This document shows, piece by piece, positions 1-5,060 of a DNA stretch of 5,060 bases. The first letter of the stretch is position 1. Each line of letters begins with the position of its first letter. The stretch spans positions 1 through 5,060 of the forward strand of contig JAFGNQ010000224.1 in NCBI GenBank assembly GCA_016926925.1, read 5' to 3'. The notes under the pieces are model-generated. The model ran no database searches, was not told the DNA's origin, and worked only from the letters and a program-made list of their open reading frames with translations. The position numbers were made by a program, and so were the translations under genes. The DNA is from Candidatus Aminicenantota bacterium. Lineage in GTDB: Bacteria; Acidobacteriota; Aminicenantia; Aminicenantales; Aminicenantaceae.

Positions 1-668
1 AAGTCGATGCCGACCGTGCCGAAGACCTGGCGTTTGGCCTCCATGACATATTGATTTCCCGGCCCGACAATCAGATCCACAGGATGAATCGTATCTGTCC
101 CGTAAGCGAATGCGGCTATGGCCTGTGCTCCGCCAAAGCAATAGATTTCGTCTACACCCATTCTGTGCATGGTGTAAAGTATCCCAGGATTGATTCCTTT
201 GTCTCTTCCCGGAGGGCAGCAGGCAATCACCCTGTCGACACCGGCAACTTTGGCGGGTATCACCGACATAACGGCTGAGGTCAGACAGGGATAACGGCCT
301 GCCGGAACGTAGCAGCCACAGGATTGAACGGGAATAATCCGCTGTCCCATTCTGATCCCTGTGCCGATCTCCTTTTCAAATTCCGCCATACTGGCTTTCT
401 GAGCTTGGGCAAAAGCAGTAACCTGATCGATGGCATAATCCAGTTCCCCGATGATTTCAGGGGGAAGACTCTCCCGGGCTTTTGAAGCTTTTTCTGCAGT
501 CACGCGAAAAGAATCAGGTTCATAGCCGTCAAATTTCTTCTCGTAGTAATAAAGGGCATGATCCCCCTCTTCCTTCACGTTCTCCAGAATGCACCTGACG
601 GTTTCCTGGAGCTGACTTACATCGGCCTCGGTTGCGGGAATATCTTTTTTAATTTCTTTGTAGGACAT
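1..668 (-). CDS. Histidinol dehydrogenase-family protein, HpsN-like (partial, N-terminal 222 residues)
   Basis: The family comprises NAD-dependent, zinc-binding cytosolic dehydrogenases that oxidise an alcohol through the aldehyde to the carboxylate; histidinol is the classic substrate. Translating the minus strand from the ATG at 668 gives 222 residues that run off the left edge. Visible family blocks are CGCYVPAGRYP (117-127), IPAKVAGVDRVIA (137-149), FGGAQAIAAFAYGT (178-191), and PVDLIVGPGNQYV followed by EAKRQVFGTVGID (196-222). Catalytic Glu/His and most zinc ligands of the family lie beyond the edge. The start is set by AAAGGAG at 678-684, nine bases upstream. The CGCYVP.GRYP block and the ending VGID resemble, from memory, the paralogous HpsN (sulfopropanediol dehydrogenase) branch more than biosynthetic HisD. 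No other histidine gene is in view, so a catabolic role is inferred. Family assignment is firm; substrate is unknown. Confidence 0.88.
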   Translation of the reverse strand, partial: MSYKEIKKDIPATEADVSQLQETVRCILENVKEEGDHALYYYEKKFDGYEPDSFRVTAEKASKARESLPPEIIGELDYAIDQVTAFAQAQKASMAEFEKEIGTGIRMGQRIIPVQSCGCYVPAGRYPCLTSAVMSVIPAKVAGVDRVIACCPPGRDKGINPGILYTMHRMGVDEIYCFGGAQAIAAFAYGTDTIHPVDLIVGPGNQYVMEAKRQVFGTVGID

Positions 669-677
669 CCGTCGCCT

Positions 678-684
678 CTCCTTT
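678..684 (-). promoter_or_regulatory. Ribosome binding site of the HisD-like gene
   Basis: The minus strand reads AAAGGAG here, with nine bases to the ATG at 668. This is a near-ideal Shine-Dalgarno sequence and is the main reason for choosing that start. Confidence 0.75.
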
Positions 685-704
685 CAATCAAAGGCAAACG
701 CCGT

Positions 705-734
705 ATTATAAACTTACTCTTGAAGTCGCTTTAA
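705..734 (-). promoter_or_regulatory. Candidate sigma70-type promoter for the HisD-like gene
   Basis: The minus strand carries a perfect TATAAT at 705-710. The best -35 match is TTAAAG at 729-734, 18 bases upstream and only three of six to consensus. Transcription would start near 698, leaving a leader of about 30 bases that contains the ribosome binding site. An AT-rich tract (about 755-766) lies just upstream. The weak -35 suggests an activator may be needed, which is inference. Confidence 0.4.
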
Positions 735-786
735 TCACCCAAGGCGCAGTCTGAAAATTTTATCTTAAGCAACAGTATTGAAGCGC

Positions 787-804
787 AAAAAAACTTCAGG
801 GAAG
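787..804 (-). terminator. Weak terminator-like hairpin downstream of tRNA-Pro
   Basis: Read on the minus strand, CTTC-CCT-GAAG is followed directly by seven T residues. The stem has only four base pairs, so it is weak as an intrinsic terminator. It sits about 80 bases beyond the tRNA 3' end and before the HisD-like promoter, which is where a tRNA transcript would need to stop. The rest of 669-884 shows no gene. Confidence 0.25.
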
Positions 805-884
805 GGAAAAATCCACAAAAGGAGTCATCTTTGATCTCATCCAGAAGGAAACTTATCATGTCGACGGGATAATTGAAGAAAATA

Positions 885-959
885 TCGGGGAGGTGGGATT
901 TGAACCCACGACCCCAGCGTCCCGAACGCTGTGCGCTACCCAGGCTGCGCTACTCCCCG
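885..959 (-). tRNA. tRNA-Pro (anticodon CGG)
   Basis: The minus strand folds into a complete 75-base cloverleaf. The acceptor stem CGGGGAG/CTCCCCG pairs perfectly and the discriminator is A. The D stem is GCGC/GCGC. The anticodon stem CAGCG/CGCTG encloses loop TTCGGGA, with anticodon CGG at 922-924. The variable loop has five bases, and the T stem is GTGGG/CCCAC with loop TTCAAAT. The C1-G72 pair with A73 is the known bacterial tRNA-Pro signature, and G follows the anticodon as expected for TrmD methylation. It reads proline codon CCG. The 3' CCA is not encoded (TAT follows), so it must be added after transcription. I saw no duplicate of the tRNA 3' end in the window that would suggest an integration site. 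Confidence 0.97.
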
Positions 960-989
960 TTGCGCTTGGATCATTCATTAAGGCTTCAC

Positions 990-1010
990 ATAGGGACTGC
1001 AAACCCCTAT
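990..1010 (-). repeat. Inverted repeat in the tRNA-Pro leader
   Basis: Arms ATAGGG (990-995) and CCCTAT (1005-1010) are perfect six-base complements around a nine-base loop. If transcription starts near 1044, the hairpin lies in the 5' leader of the tRNA precursor, about 30 bases before the mature 5' end. A TTGACA hexamer at 1015-1020 (minus) lies just upstream, but no good -10 box follows it at 16-18 bases. Confidence 0.4.
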
Positions 1011-1050
1011 ACCCTGTCAATACAGCCTCGATCCTGATTGAGCAAAGCCC

Positions 1051-1079
1051 ATTATAGCGATATTCACTATTGGAGTAAA
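1051..1079 (-). promoter_or_regulatory. Sigma70-type promoter of tRNA-Pro
   Basis: On the minus strand a perfect TATAAT (1051-1056) lies 17 bases from TTTACT (1074-1079), which matches four of six positions of the -35 consensus. The predicted start is near 1044, about 85 bases before the mature tRNA 5' end at 959. It begins some 20 bases after the stop codon of the DUF362 gene, so the tRNA is probably transcribed on its own and not only by read-through. Confidence 0.6.
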
Positions 1080-1100
1080 GCAAGATCATACAGTGAAGGA

Positions 1101-2174
1101 TCAGAGGGTGAGCTCGATGAGTTTATACTCCATACTGCCGAGTCCGAGGTCCTGTGCGTGCTTCAACTGCACGGACCAATCCACATTCCATGTCTTTCGC
1201 AAAAGATCCTCGCCGTATGTCCGGTTGACCAAATCAACGGAAGCTTTATCGATGGCTACAGGATCGGACGAGCCCAGGATACCGATATCTTCTATGATGA
1301 CAGGCTCATCTTTGGACATACAATCGCAGTTTTTCGTCATGCGGAGGAGAACGCTCAAACAGGCAAGCTTGCCCTCAAACAAGCGCCCCACGCTGAAGGC
1401 ATACTCGGCTATCTTTTCCTGAACGCGCCTTACATCCTCATCCCAACGCATCTTAACGGCCCCTGCATTACAGATAACGAGACACTCTCCGCAGCCGATG
1501 CACTTTTCATCGATGATGACGGCACTTGCCTCTCCCTGTTCGATGGCATTGGCCGGACAGTACTCCATGCAAAGCCAACAGTTCTTGCATGCTTTGGCCT
1601 TGATCCAGGGGTGAACGACGGAATGCTGATCGAGCTTCCCTGCTCGGGAAGCACAACCCATACCCAGATTTTTAATGGCCGCTCCGAAGCCGGTCAGTAA
1701 ATGGCCTGTGAAATGACTCAGGCATACGAGATAATCGGTATTCAGAAAAGCACCGGCCAGTTTGGCTTTCTGAATCCTCTGTCGGCCGGAGGATATCTCC
1801 TCGGTATCTCTCCCGATGAATCCGTCGGCGATGATGACCGGAATGCCGAGTTTTTCGAGGGAAAAACCGTGTTCGGCCGCCAGTAAGAGGTGTTCGACCG
1901 AATTCGACCTTTGCCCCCTGTAGAGGGTATTTGTATCCGTGATGTAGAGACGTGAGGTCTTTTTTTTTAGAAGATCGATGATGCCGGATAGCCAATCCGG
2001 GCGGATGTATCCCTGATTCCCCTTCTCTCCGAAGTGGATTTTGAGGGCGACGAAGTCGTCTTTCCTGACTTCAATGTCCGGCCCCACCTCGGAGAAAACC
2101 CTGAGCACTTTGCGGGACAGCAGATCGTTTCCGTCCTGCCGGGCCGCCCTAACGAAATAAACCTTGCTTGCCAT
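1101..2174 (-). CDS. DUF362 domain protein with two 4Fe-4S ferredoxin motifs
   Basis: This 357-residue protein shows the usual DUF362 pattern. The N-terminal part carries FVALKIHFGEKGN (41-53) then YIRPDWL, ITDTNTLYRGQRSNS (78-92) and PVIIADGFIGRD (112-123). A ferredoxin-type insert follows, with C196-x2-C199-x2-C202-x3-C206 and C225-x2-C228-x2-C231-x3-C235, each typical of a 4Fe-4S cluster. The C-terminal part has a CDC pair (283, 285) and GILGSSDPVAIDKASVDL (298-315), a DUF362 hallmark. There is no signal peptide or membrane segment, so it is probably cytosolic. The clusters point to electron transfer; the reaction is not known for the family. The start is supported by AGGA at 2183-2186, eight bases upstream. 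It is divergent from the flavin reductase. A run of nine A residues falls at codons 70-73. Confidence 0.92.
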   Translation of the reverse strand: MASKVYFVRAARQDGNDLLSRKVLRVFSEVGPDIEVRKDDFVALKIHFGEKGNQGYIRPDWLSGIIDLLKKKTSRLYITDTNTLYRGQRSNSVEHLLLAAEHGFSLEKLGIPVIIADGFIGRDTEEISSGRQRIQKAKLAGAFLNTDYLVCLSHFTGHLLTGFGAAIKNLGMGCASRAGKLDQHSVVHPWIKAKACKNCWLCMEYCPANAIEQGEASAVIIDEKCIGCGECLVICNAGAVKMRWDEDVRRVQEKIAEYAFSVGRLFEGKLACLSVLLRMTKNCDCMSKDEPVIIEDIGILGSSDPVAIDKASVDLVNRTYGEDLLRKTWNVDWSVQLKHAQDLGLGSMEYKLIELTL

Positions 2175-2182
2175 TTTTTTGA

Positions 2183-2186
2183 TCCT
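2183..2186 (-). promoter_or_regulatory. Ribosome binding site of the DUF362 gene
   Basis: AGGA on the minus strand lies eight bases before the ATG at 2174. It directly follows the 3' arm of an inverted repeat (2187-2225), so access to it could depend on that structure. Confidence 0.6.
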
Positions 2187-2225
2187 ATATTGTCATCCAT
2201 TCTTTACCTTAAATCAAGACAATAT
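2187..2225. repeat. Eight-base inverted repeat in the divergent region
   Basis: ATATTGTC (2187-2194) and GACAATAT (2218-2225) are perfect inverted copies with a 23-base spacer. Their centres are 31 bases apart, close to three helical turns. The repeat lies in the DUF362 leader and touches that gene's AGGA site. It could be two half-sites for a DNA-binding dimer, or an RNA hairpin next to the ribosome binding site. A TATAAA (2229-2234, minus) lies just upstream but has no recognisable -35 box. Confidence 0.45.
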
Positions 2226-2334
2226 CTCTTTATACCGTGCCGTTATCCGAATAAGTCGCATGGTGGATGGTGGGGGGGTCTTCGACGAAAACGAACTATG
2301 ACGAGCACTCCTCCCCTTCATTGAAACAAAAGTC

Positions 2335-2355
2335 GATTTGGCTTTTAGCAAAATC
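2335..2355. promoter_or_regulatory. Imperfect palindrome, candidate operator of the flavin reductase gene
   Basis: GATTTGGC (2335-2342) and GCAAAATC (2348-2355) pair at seven of eight positions around a five-base centre. The element covers the proposed -35 box and part of the spacer of the reductase promoter, where a repressor site is often found. No regulator gene is visible in the window. Confidence 0.35.
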
Positions 2356-2366
2356 TGTTATATCAT
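2338..2366 (+). promoter_or_regulatory. Candidate sigma70-type promoter of the flavin reductase gene
   Basis: TTGGCT (2338-2343) and TATCAT (2361-2366) are separated by 17 bases. The -10 box matches five of six consensus positions; the -35 matches three. Transcription would start near 2373, about 32 bases before the ATG, with GAAAGG (2394-2399) as the ribosome binding site. Confidence 0.45.
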
Positions 2367-2404
2367 CGCCTATCGCCACGCAATCCTGGGAATGAAAGGC
2401 GAAG

Positions 2405-3502
2405 ATGAAGAATAAATCCATTCTTTTTACACCGGTCTCCATCGGCAGCGTTTCCGTTCCAAATCGTTTTGTCCGGTCGGCGACACAGGATTTTATGGCC
2501 TCGTCCGAGGGCTCAATAACGGATAGACAGCTGTCGCTTTTCAGAGACCTGGCTGAAGGCGAGGTCGGGCTGATCATCACCGGCCATGCCTATGTCAGCC
2601 CGGAGGGAAAAGCCAGTCCCTATCAGACAGGTGTGTATGATGAGAGTTGTATCGATGGATTGGAAAAACTGACGGAAGAGGTGCACCGTTTCCGGTCCTG
2701 TATTTTTCTTCAGCTCGCCCACGCCGGTCGCCAGACTAAAGAAAAGCTCTGCGGCTGCACTCCCCTGGCCCCTTCCTCAGTGTTCGAGCCTGTGTACAAA
2801 GTGATGCCTCGGGAGATGATGCCGGAAGACATAAGCAAAACAATCCATGATTTTATCCAGGCTGCGAACAGGGCTGAACTCGCGGGCTTTGACGGGATTC
2901 AGCTTCATGCAGCCCACGGCTATCTCTTGAGCAGCTTTTTATCCTCTTACACAAACCGGAGAACGGACGCCTACGGCGGAAGTCTCGAGAACAGGCTGCG
3001 CATCGTTACAGATATCGTGCAAGGGATTCGGTCTCGGTTGGGTAGAAAGTACCCCATAATCGTCAAAATAAATGCAACGGACTATCTTCCAGGGGGACTG
3101 GAAGTGGAAGAGAGTATAAAAATATCACGAATTCTGGAGAAGGCAGGCATTGACGGCTTGGAAGTCAGCGGGGGTATGGCGGAAGCGAAAAAAGACTCCA
3201 TGTGGAAGGGACCTTTTCCGGAAGAAGAGGAAGGCTATTTCGTCCCCAATGCCGCCAGAGTCAAATCCGCTGTTTCCATCCCTGTATTCGGACTCGGAGG
3301 AATCAGAACATTGACCGTTATGGAAGGATTTCTCAGAGCAGGAAAGGTGGATCTCATTTCCATGAGCCGTCCATTTATATGGGATCCCTTCCTGGTCAAT
3401 AAATTCCGCACAGGTGAAACGAATCAAGCTGAATGCATTTCCTGTAACAAATGTCTCAATCCGAGAGGCATCCGGTGTGCTGAAAAAAATAAACGAGCCT
3501 AA
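2405..3502 (+). CDS. NADH:flavin oxidoreductase, Old Yellow Enzyme family (FMN)
   Basis: This 365-residue protein is a complete Old Yellow Enzyme-type TIM barrel. Such enzymes bind FMN and use NAD(P)H to reduce activated C=C bonds, for example in enones or enoyl-CoA compounds. Visible marks are PNRFVRSAT (19-27), LQLAHAGRQ (102-110), QLHAAHGYLLSSF (166-178) with H168, H171 and Y173 at the usual active-site positions, NRRTDAYGGSLENR (184-197), FGLGGIR (295-301) and SRPFIWDP (321-328) near the FMN phosphate. Thr27 sits where YqjM-type enzymes have a redox cysteine. The C-terminus has C344-x2-C347-x2-C350-x7-C358, resembling but shorter than the cluster motif of 2,4-dienoyl-CoA reductase. The second domain of that enzyme is absent. 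The start follows GAAAGG by five bases. Substrate cannot be told from the sequence. Confidence 0.93.
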   Translation: MKNKSILFTPVSIGSVSVPNRFVRSATQDFMASSEGSITDRQLSLFRDLAEGEVGLIITGHAYVSPEGKASPYQTGVYDESCIDGLEKLTEEVHRFRSCIFLQLAHAGRQTKEKLCGCTPLAPSSVFEPVYKVMPREMMPEDISKTIHDFIQAANRAELAGFDGIQLHAAHGYLLSSFLSSYTNRRTDAYGGSLENRLRIVTDIVQGIRSRLGRKYPIIVKINATDYLPGGLEVEESIKISRILEKAGIDGLEVSGGMAEAKKDSMWKGPFPEEEEGYFVPNAARVKSAVSIPVFGLGGIRTLTVMEGFLRAGKVDLISMSRPFIWDPFLVNKFRTGETNQAECISCNKCLNPRGIRCAEKNKRA

Positions 3503-4086
3503 AGCAAAGGTTCGATATATTTTTCCAAATCCTGCACCGTCGGAAAAATTCTTGCCTGAGTGGAGACGAACTTATCCCTGTCCTCGTTCAAGATAAAGAC
3601 TTGACGGATCCCGACATCCTTGGCTGCTTCGATGTCGAAAAATGTATCCCCTATCACACAACACTCCTCTTTGCTGAGTTTAAGGGCTTTCAAAACAGCT
3701 GAGAAAGGGGCTCCGGACGGCTTCCACAATCCCATTTCACGTGAAAGAACGATGTCAAAATCCAAGTCGAACTTTTCGAGAATGTACCGAACATTTTTCC
3801 GTGAGTTGTTGGTTACAAGCGCTGTTTTCAAACTTCGTTCTTTGAGATACCTCAGGAAATCCTTCATGCCCTTTTTCAGCACCGCCTTCCTGGTAGCCTG
3901 ATTCTCATGCTTTTCGAGAATCTTCCATTTGGCCGACTTGTCAGGCTCGGCCAAACTCTGAAGGTGAGACAGAATCGGCTTTCCCTGAGTCTTCAATTCT
4001 TCCTTAATCTGCTTCCAGTCATAAGGAACGTCGACTACGGTTCCATCCATATCGAAAATAGCACCCCTGAGCTTTACCATCGTCAT
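3499..4086 (-). CDS. HAD-superfamily phosphatase, phosphoglycolate phosphatase-like (subfamily IA)
   Basis: A 195-residue cytosolic HAD hydrolase. Motif I is FDMDGTVVD, with nucleophile D12 and acid/base D14. Motif II is LVTNNS with T92. Motif III is K122 in GLWKP. Motif IV is GDTFFDIEAA, with D147 and D151 binding magnesium. Residues of about 20-75 form a short helical cap, as in subfamily IA. It would dephosphorylate a small phosphorylated metabolite; which one is unknown. It starts 15 bases after the stop of the deacylase, so the two are probably one transcript. No convincing Shine-Dalgarno sequence precedes either the ATG at 4086 or the one two codons later at 4080, which fits translational coupling. 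Its stop overlaps the stop of the convergent flavin reductase by four bases. Length is slightly short for the subfamily, but all motifs are present. Confidence 0.9.
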   Translation of the reverse strand: MTMVKLRGAIFDMDGTVVDVPYDWKQIKEELKTQGKPILSHLQSLAEPDKSAKWKILEKHENQATRKAVLKKGMKDFLRYLKERSLKTALVTNNSRKNVRYILEKFDLDFDIVLSREMGLWKPSGAPFSAVLKALKLSKEECCVIGDTFFDIEAAKDVGIRQVFILNEDRDKFVSTQARIFPTVQDLEKYIEPLL

Positions 4087-4101
4087 AGAATATTATCTGA
4101 G

Positions 4102-5060
4102 CTATTCTTTCTTGATCCTGCCCACCTCGAAGAGCGGCTCATTCTTATTGGCGGGAGGCGTGTTGATTATGTACAGGATTATTCCCGTAAAGGGAGAGCG
4201 GAATTCCCTCACCACATTTCCCAGGTAATCCGTCACATAGCCGACCTTTTCTCCTTTCGTCACATAATATCCCATTTTGGTTTCCGGATAGAAAAGTCCA
4301 TCCACATCCGAGTAAATGACCTCATATTCGTCGATCCAGACCGGATCCGCAACGAATTCCGGCTCTCCTTCAATCATACGGAAATATCTCATCACGCTCA
4401 AAATACCTTCGAGGTTGCGAGTGACGTCTTCCTCATCGGTCCTTCCGAGATATCCGGATTCCGTAGTGATTGCAGGCTTGGACAACAGGACGGCGGTGTT
4501 TCCCAAGTATTTGGATTGGGTGATTTCTTTTGTCCGGGATTTATCGATTATGATATGCTTTATCCCAAAGGCAAGGACCATATCCTGAGTGATCTTATCC
4601 AACTTTCTGTCACCGCTCAGCATCCAATAACAATAGGGAATGAGGGCTTCATTGCCATCGCCACAGTGAAGATCTATCAAACCATCGCATTTTTTCACAA
4701 CTTCTTCGGTCAGGACATAGGCTATTCTTTGGGCCGAGCTGCCTTTCGGATCTCCCGGGAACACACGGTTCAAATTTTTCCAATCAAAGGGATTGTAGTA
4801 AATAATCCTTTTCTGAAAACCGGGAAGATTGGCTATGTGCACCAGAACCAGGGTGCCCGCCAGATTTTGCGGGTCGATCATATGCTTGAGCCGGTAGAGA
4901 GAAAGAATCGGAGGATACTCGTAGCTGTGAACACCGGCTACGAGAGCCAATACCTTTCCTTCTTGAGCTCCGTTAATGACCGTAACCGGGATGAAACATC
5001 CCGGATCGCTCATCTCGGGTACTGCCAAATATCCCGACCTCATCTCCCCGGGAGAAACCT
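4102..5060 (-). CDS. Succinylglutamate desuccinylase/aspartoacylase-family zinc deacylase (5' end beyond window)
   Basis: A member of the AstE/AspA branch of M14-type zinc enzymes, which hydrolyse N-acyl amino acids and similar amides. Counting from the ATG at 5043, zinc ligands are H39 and E42 (AGVHSYEYP) and H126 (LIDLHCGD). NLNRVFPG (90-97) is the substrate-binding Asn-Arg block, and E195 in TTESGYLG is the expected catalytic glutamate. Residues of about 235-313 form the usual C-terminal beta domain (VDGLFYP, GEKVGYV, SPFTGIILYI). Reading upstream of 5043, the frame continues without a stop as V-S-P-G-E to the edge, matching the PGE-type start of relatives, and no spaced ribosome binding site precedes 5043. 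I therefore treat it as 5'-partial, lacking perhaps 15-30 residues. It heads the transcript that contains the HAD gene. The substrate is unknown. Confidence 0.9.
   Translation of the reverse strand, partial: VSPGEMRSGYLAVPEMSDPGCFIPVTVINGAQEGKVLALVAGVHSYEYPPILSLYRLKHMIDPQNLAGTLVLVHIANLPGFQKRIIYYNPFDWKNLNRVFPGDPKGSSAQRIAYVLTEEVVKKCDGLIDLHCGDGNEALIPYCYWMLSGDRKLDKITQDMVLAFGIKHIIIDKSRTKEITQSKYLGNTAVLLSKPAITTESGYLGRTDEEDVTRNLEGILSVMRYFRMIEGEPEFVADPVWIDEYEVIYSDVDGLFYPETKMGYYVTKGEKVGYVTDYLGNVVREFRSPFTGIILYIINTPPANKNEPLFEVGRIKKE

Noticed and set aside
885..959. tRNA-Pro as the attachment site of a genomic island.
   Set aside because: I saw no repeat of its 3' end in the window and no integrase gene, and neighbouring genes look like ordinary metabolic genes.
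1015..1020. A perfect TTGACA (minus) upstream of tRNA-Pro as a second promoter.
   Set aside because: No acceptable -10 hexamer lies 16-18 bases downstream; the TTTACT/TATAAT pair at 1051-1079 is far better.
856..1089. A 77-codon minus-strand open frame across the tRNA.
   Set aside because: It overlaps the complete tRNA-Pro, and its VGSNPTSP ending is the usual false translation of a tRNA T arm.
1038..1700. A 220-codon open frame on the plus strand, antisense to the DUF362 gene.
   Set aside because: It lies wholly opposite a well-supported coding region, has no recognisable domain, and starts inside the tRNA promoter. It is explained by codon bias of the opposite strand.
1672..1995. A 107-codon minus-strand frame inside the DUF362 gene.
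   Set aside because: It is rich in Arg, His and Ser with no domain features, as expected of an out-of-frame shadow. It matters only as the possible product of slippage at the A9 run.
2229..2234. TATAAA (minus) as the -10 box of the DUF362 gene.
   Set aside because: No -35 match is found at 16-18 bases upstream, and sigma54 elements are also absent, so it is not listed as a promoter.
2392..2415. A seven-codon upstream frame starting with ATG and overlapping the reductase start.
   Set aside because: It has no ribosome binding site of its own, its bases contain the reductase ribosome binding site, and the peptide shows no leader or attenuator feature.

Overview
The window looks like a chromosomal stretch from an anaerobic, metabolically versatile bacterium, with a moderate base composition of roughly 50% GC by eye. 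A Desulfobacterota-like (sulfate-reducing or syntrophic) host is my best guess. It rests on a DUF362/ferredoxin protein, an Old Yellow Enzyme-type reductase with a C-terminal cysteine cluster, and a histidinol-dehydrogenase paralogue of the HpsN-like type. This is inference from gene content; no marker gene fixes the taxon. There is no sign of phage, insertion sequence, CRISPR array or toxin-antitoxin genes.

Layout. Positions 1-668 (minus) hold the N-terminal 222 residues of a histidinol dehydrogenase-family protein that runs off the left edge, with a clear ribosome binding site and a TATAAT box upstream. A tRNA-Pro(CGG) lies at 885-959 (minus), with its own good sigma70-type promoter at 1051-1079 and a small inverted repeat in its leader. 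Next comes a DUF362 protein carrying two ferredoxin-type 4Fe-4S motifs (1101-2174, minus). It is divergent from an FMN-dependent NADH:flavin oxidoreductase of the Old Yellow Enzyme family (2405-3502, plus). The 230-base divergent region between them holds a promoter candidate for the reductase and two distinct inverted repeats that could be operators. The reductase ends tail to tail with a HAD-family phosphatase (3499-4086, minus), the two genes sharing four bases. The HAD gene follows, after 15 bases, a zinc-dependent deacylase of the succinylglutamate desuccinylase/aspartoacylase family (4102 to the right edge, minus). That reading frame stays open through the right edge, so its true start is probably outside the window.

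How the genes may work together. The deacylase and the phosphatase almost certainly share a transcript. The reductase and the DUF362/ferredoxin protein share a divergent control region and are both redox proteins, so co-regulation is plausible but unproven. The HpsN-like alcohol dehydrogenase, the deacylase and the flavin reductase are all enzymes typical of accessory small-molecule catabolism, but nothing in the window identifies a common substrate. I found no convincing undescribed system. The most useful leads are the subfamily of the HisD-like protein, the two inverted repeats in the divergent region, and the A9 slippery run in the DUF362 gene.
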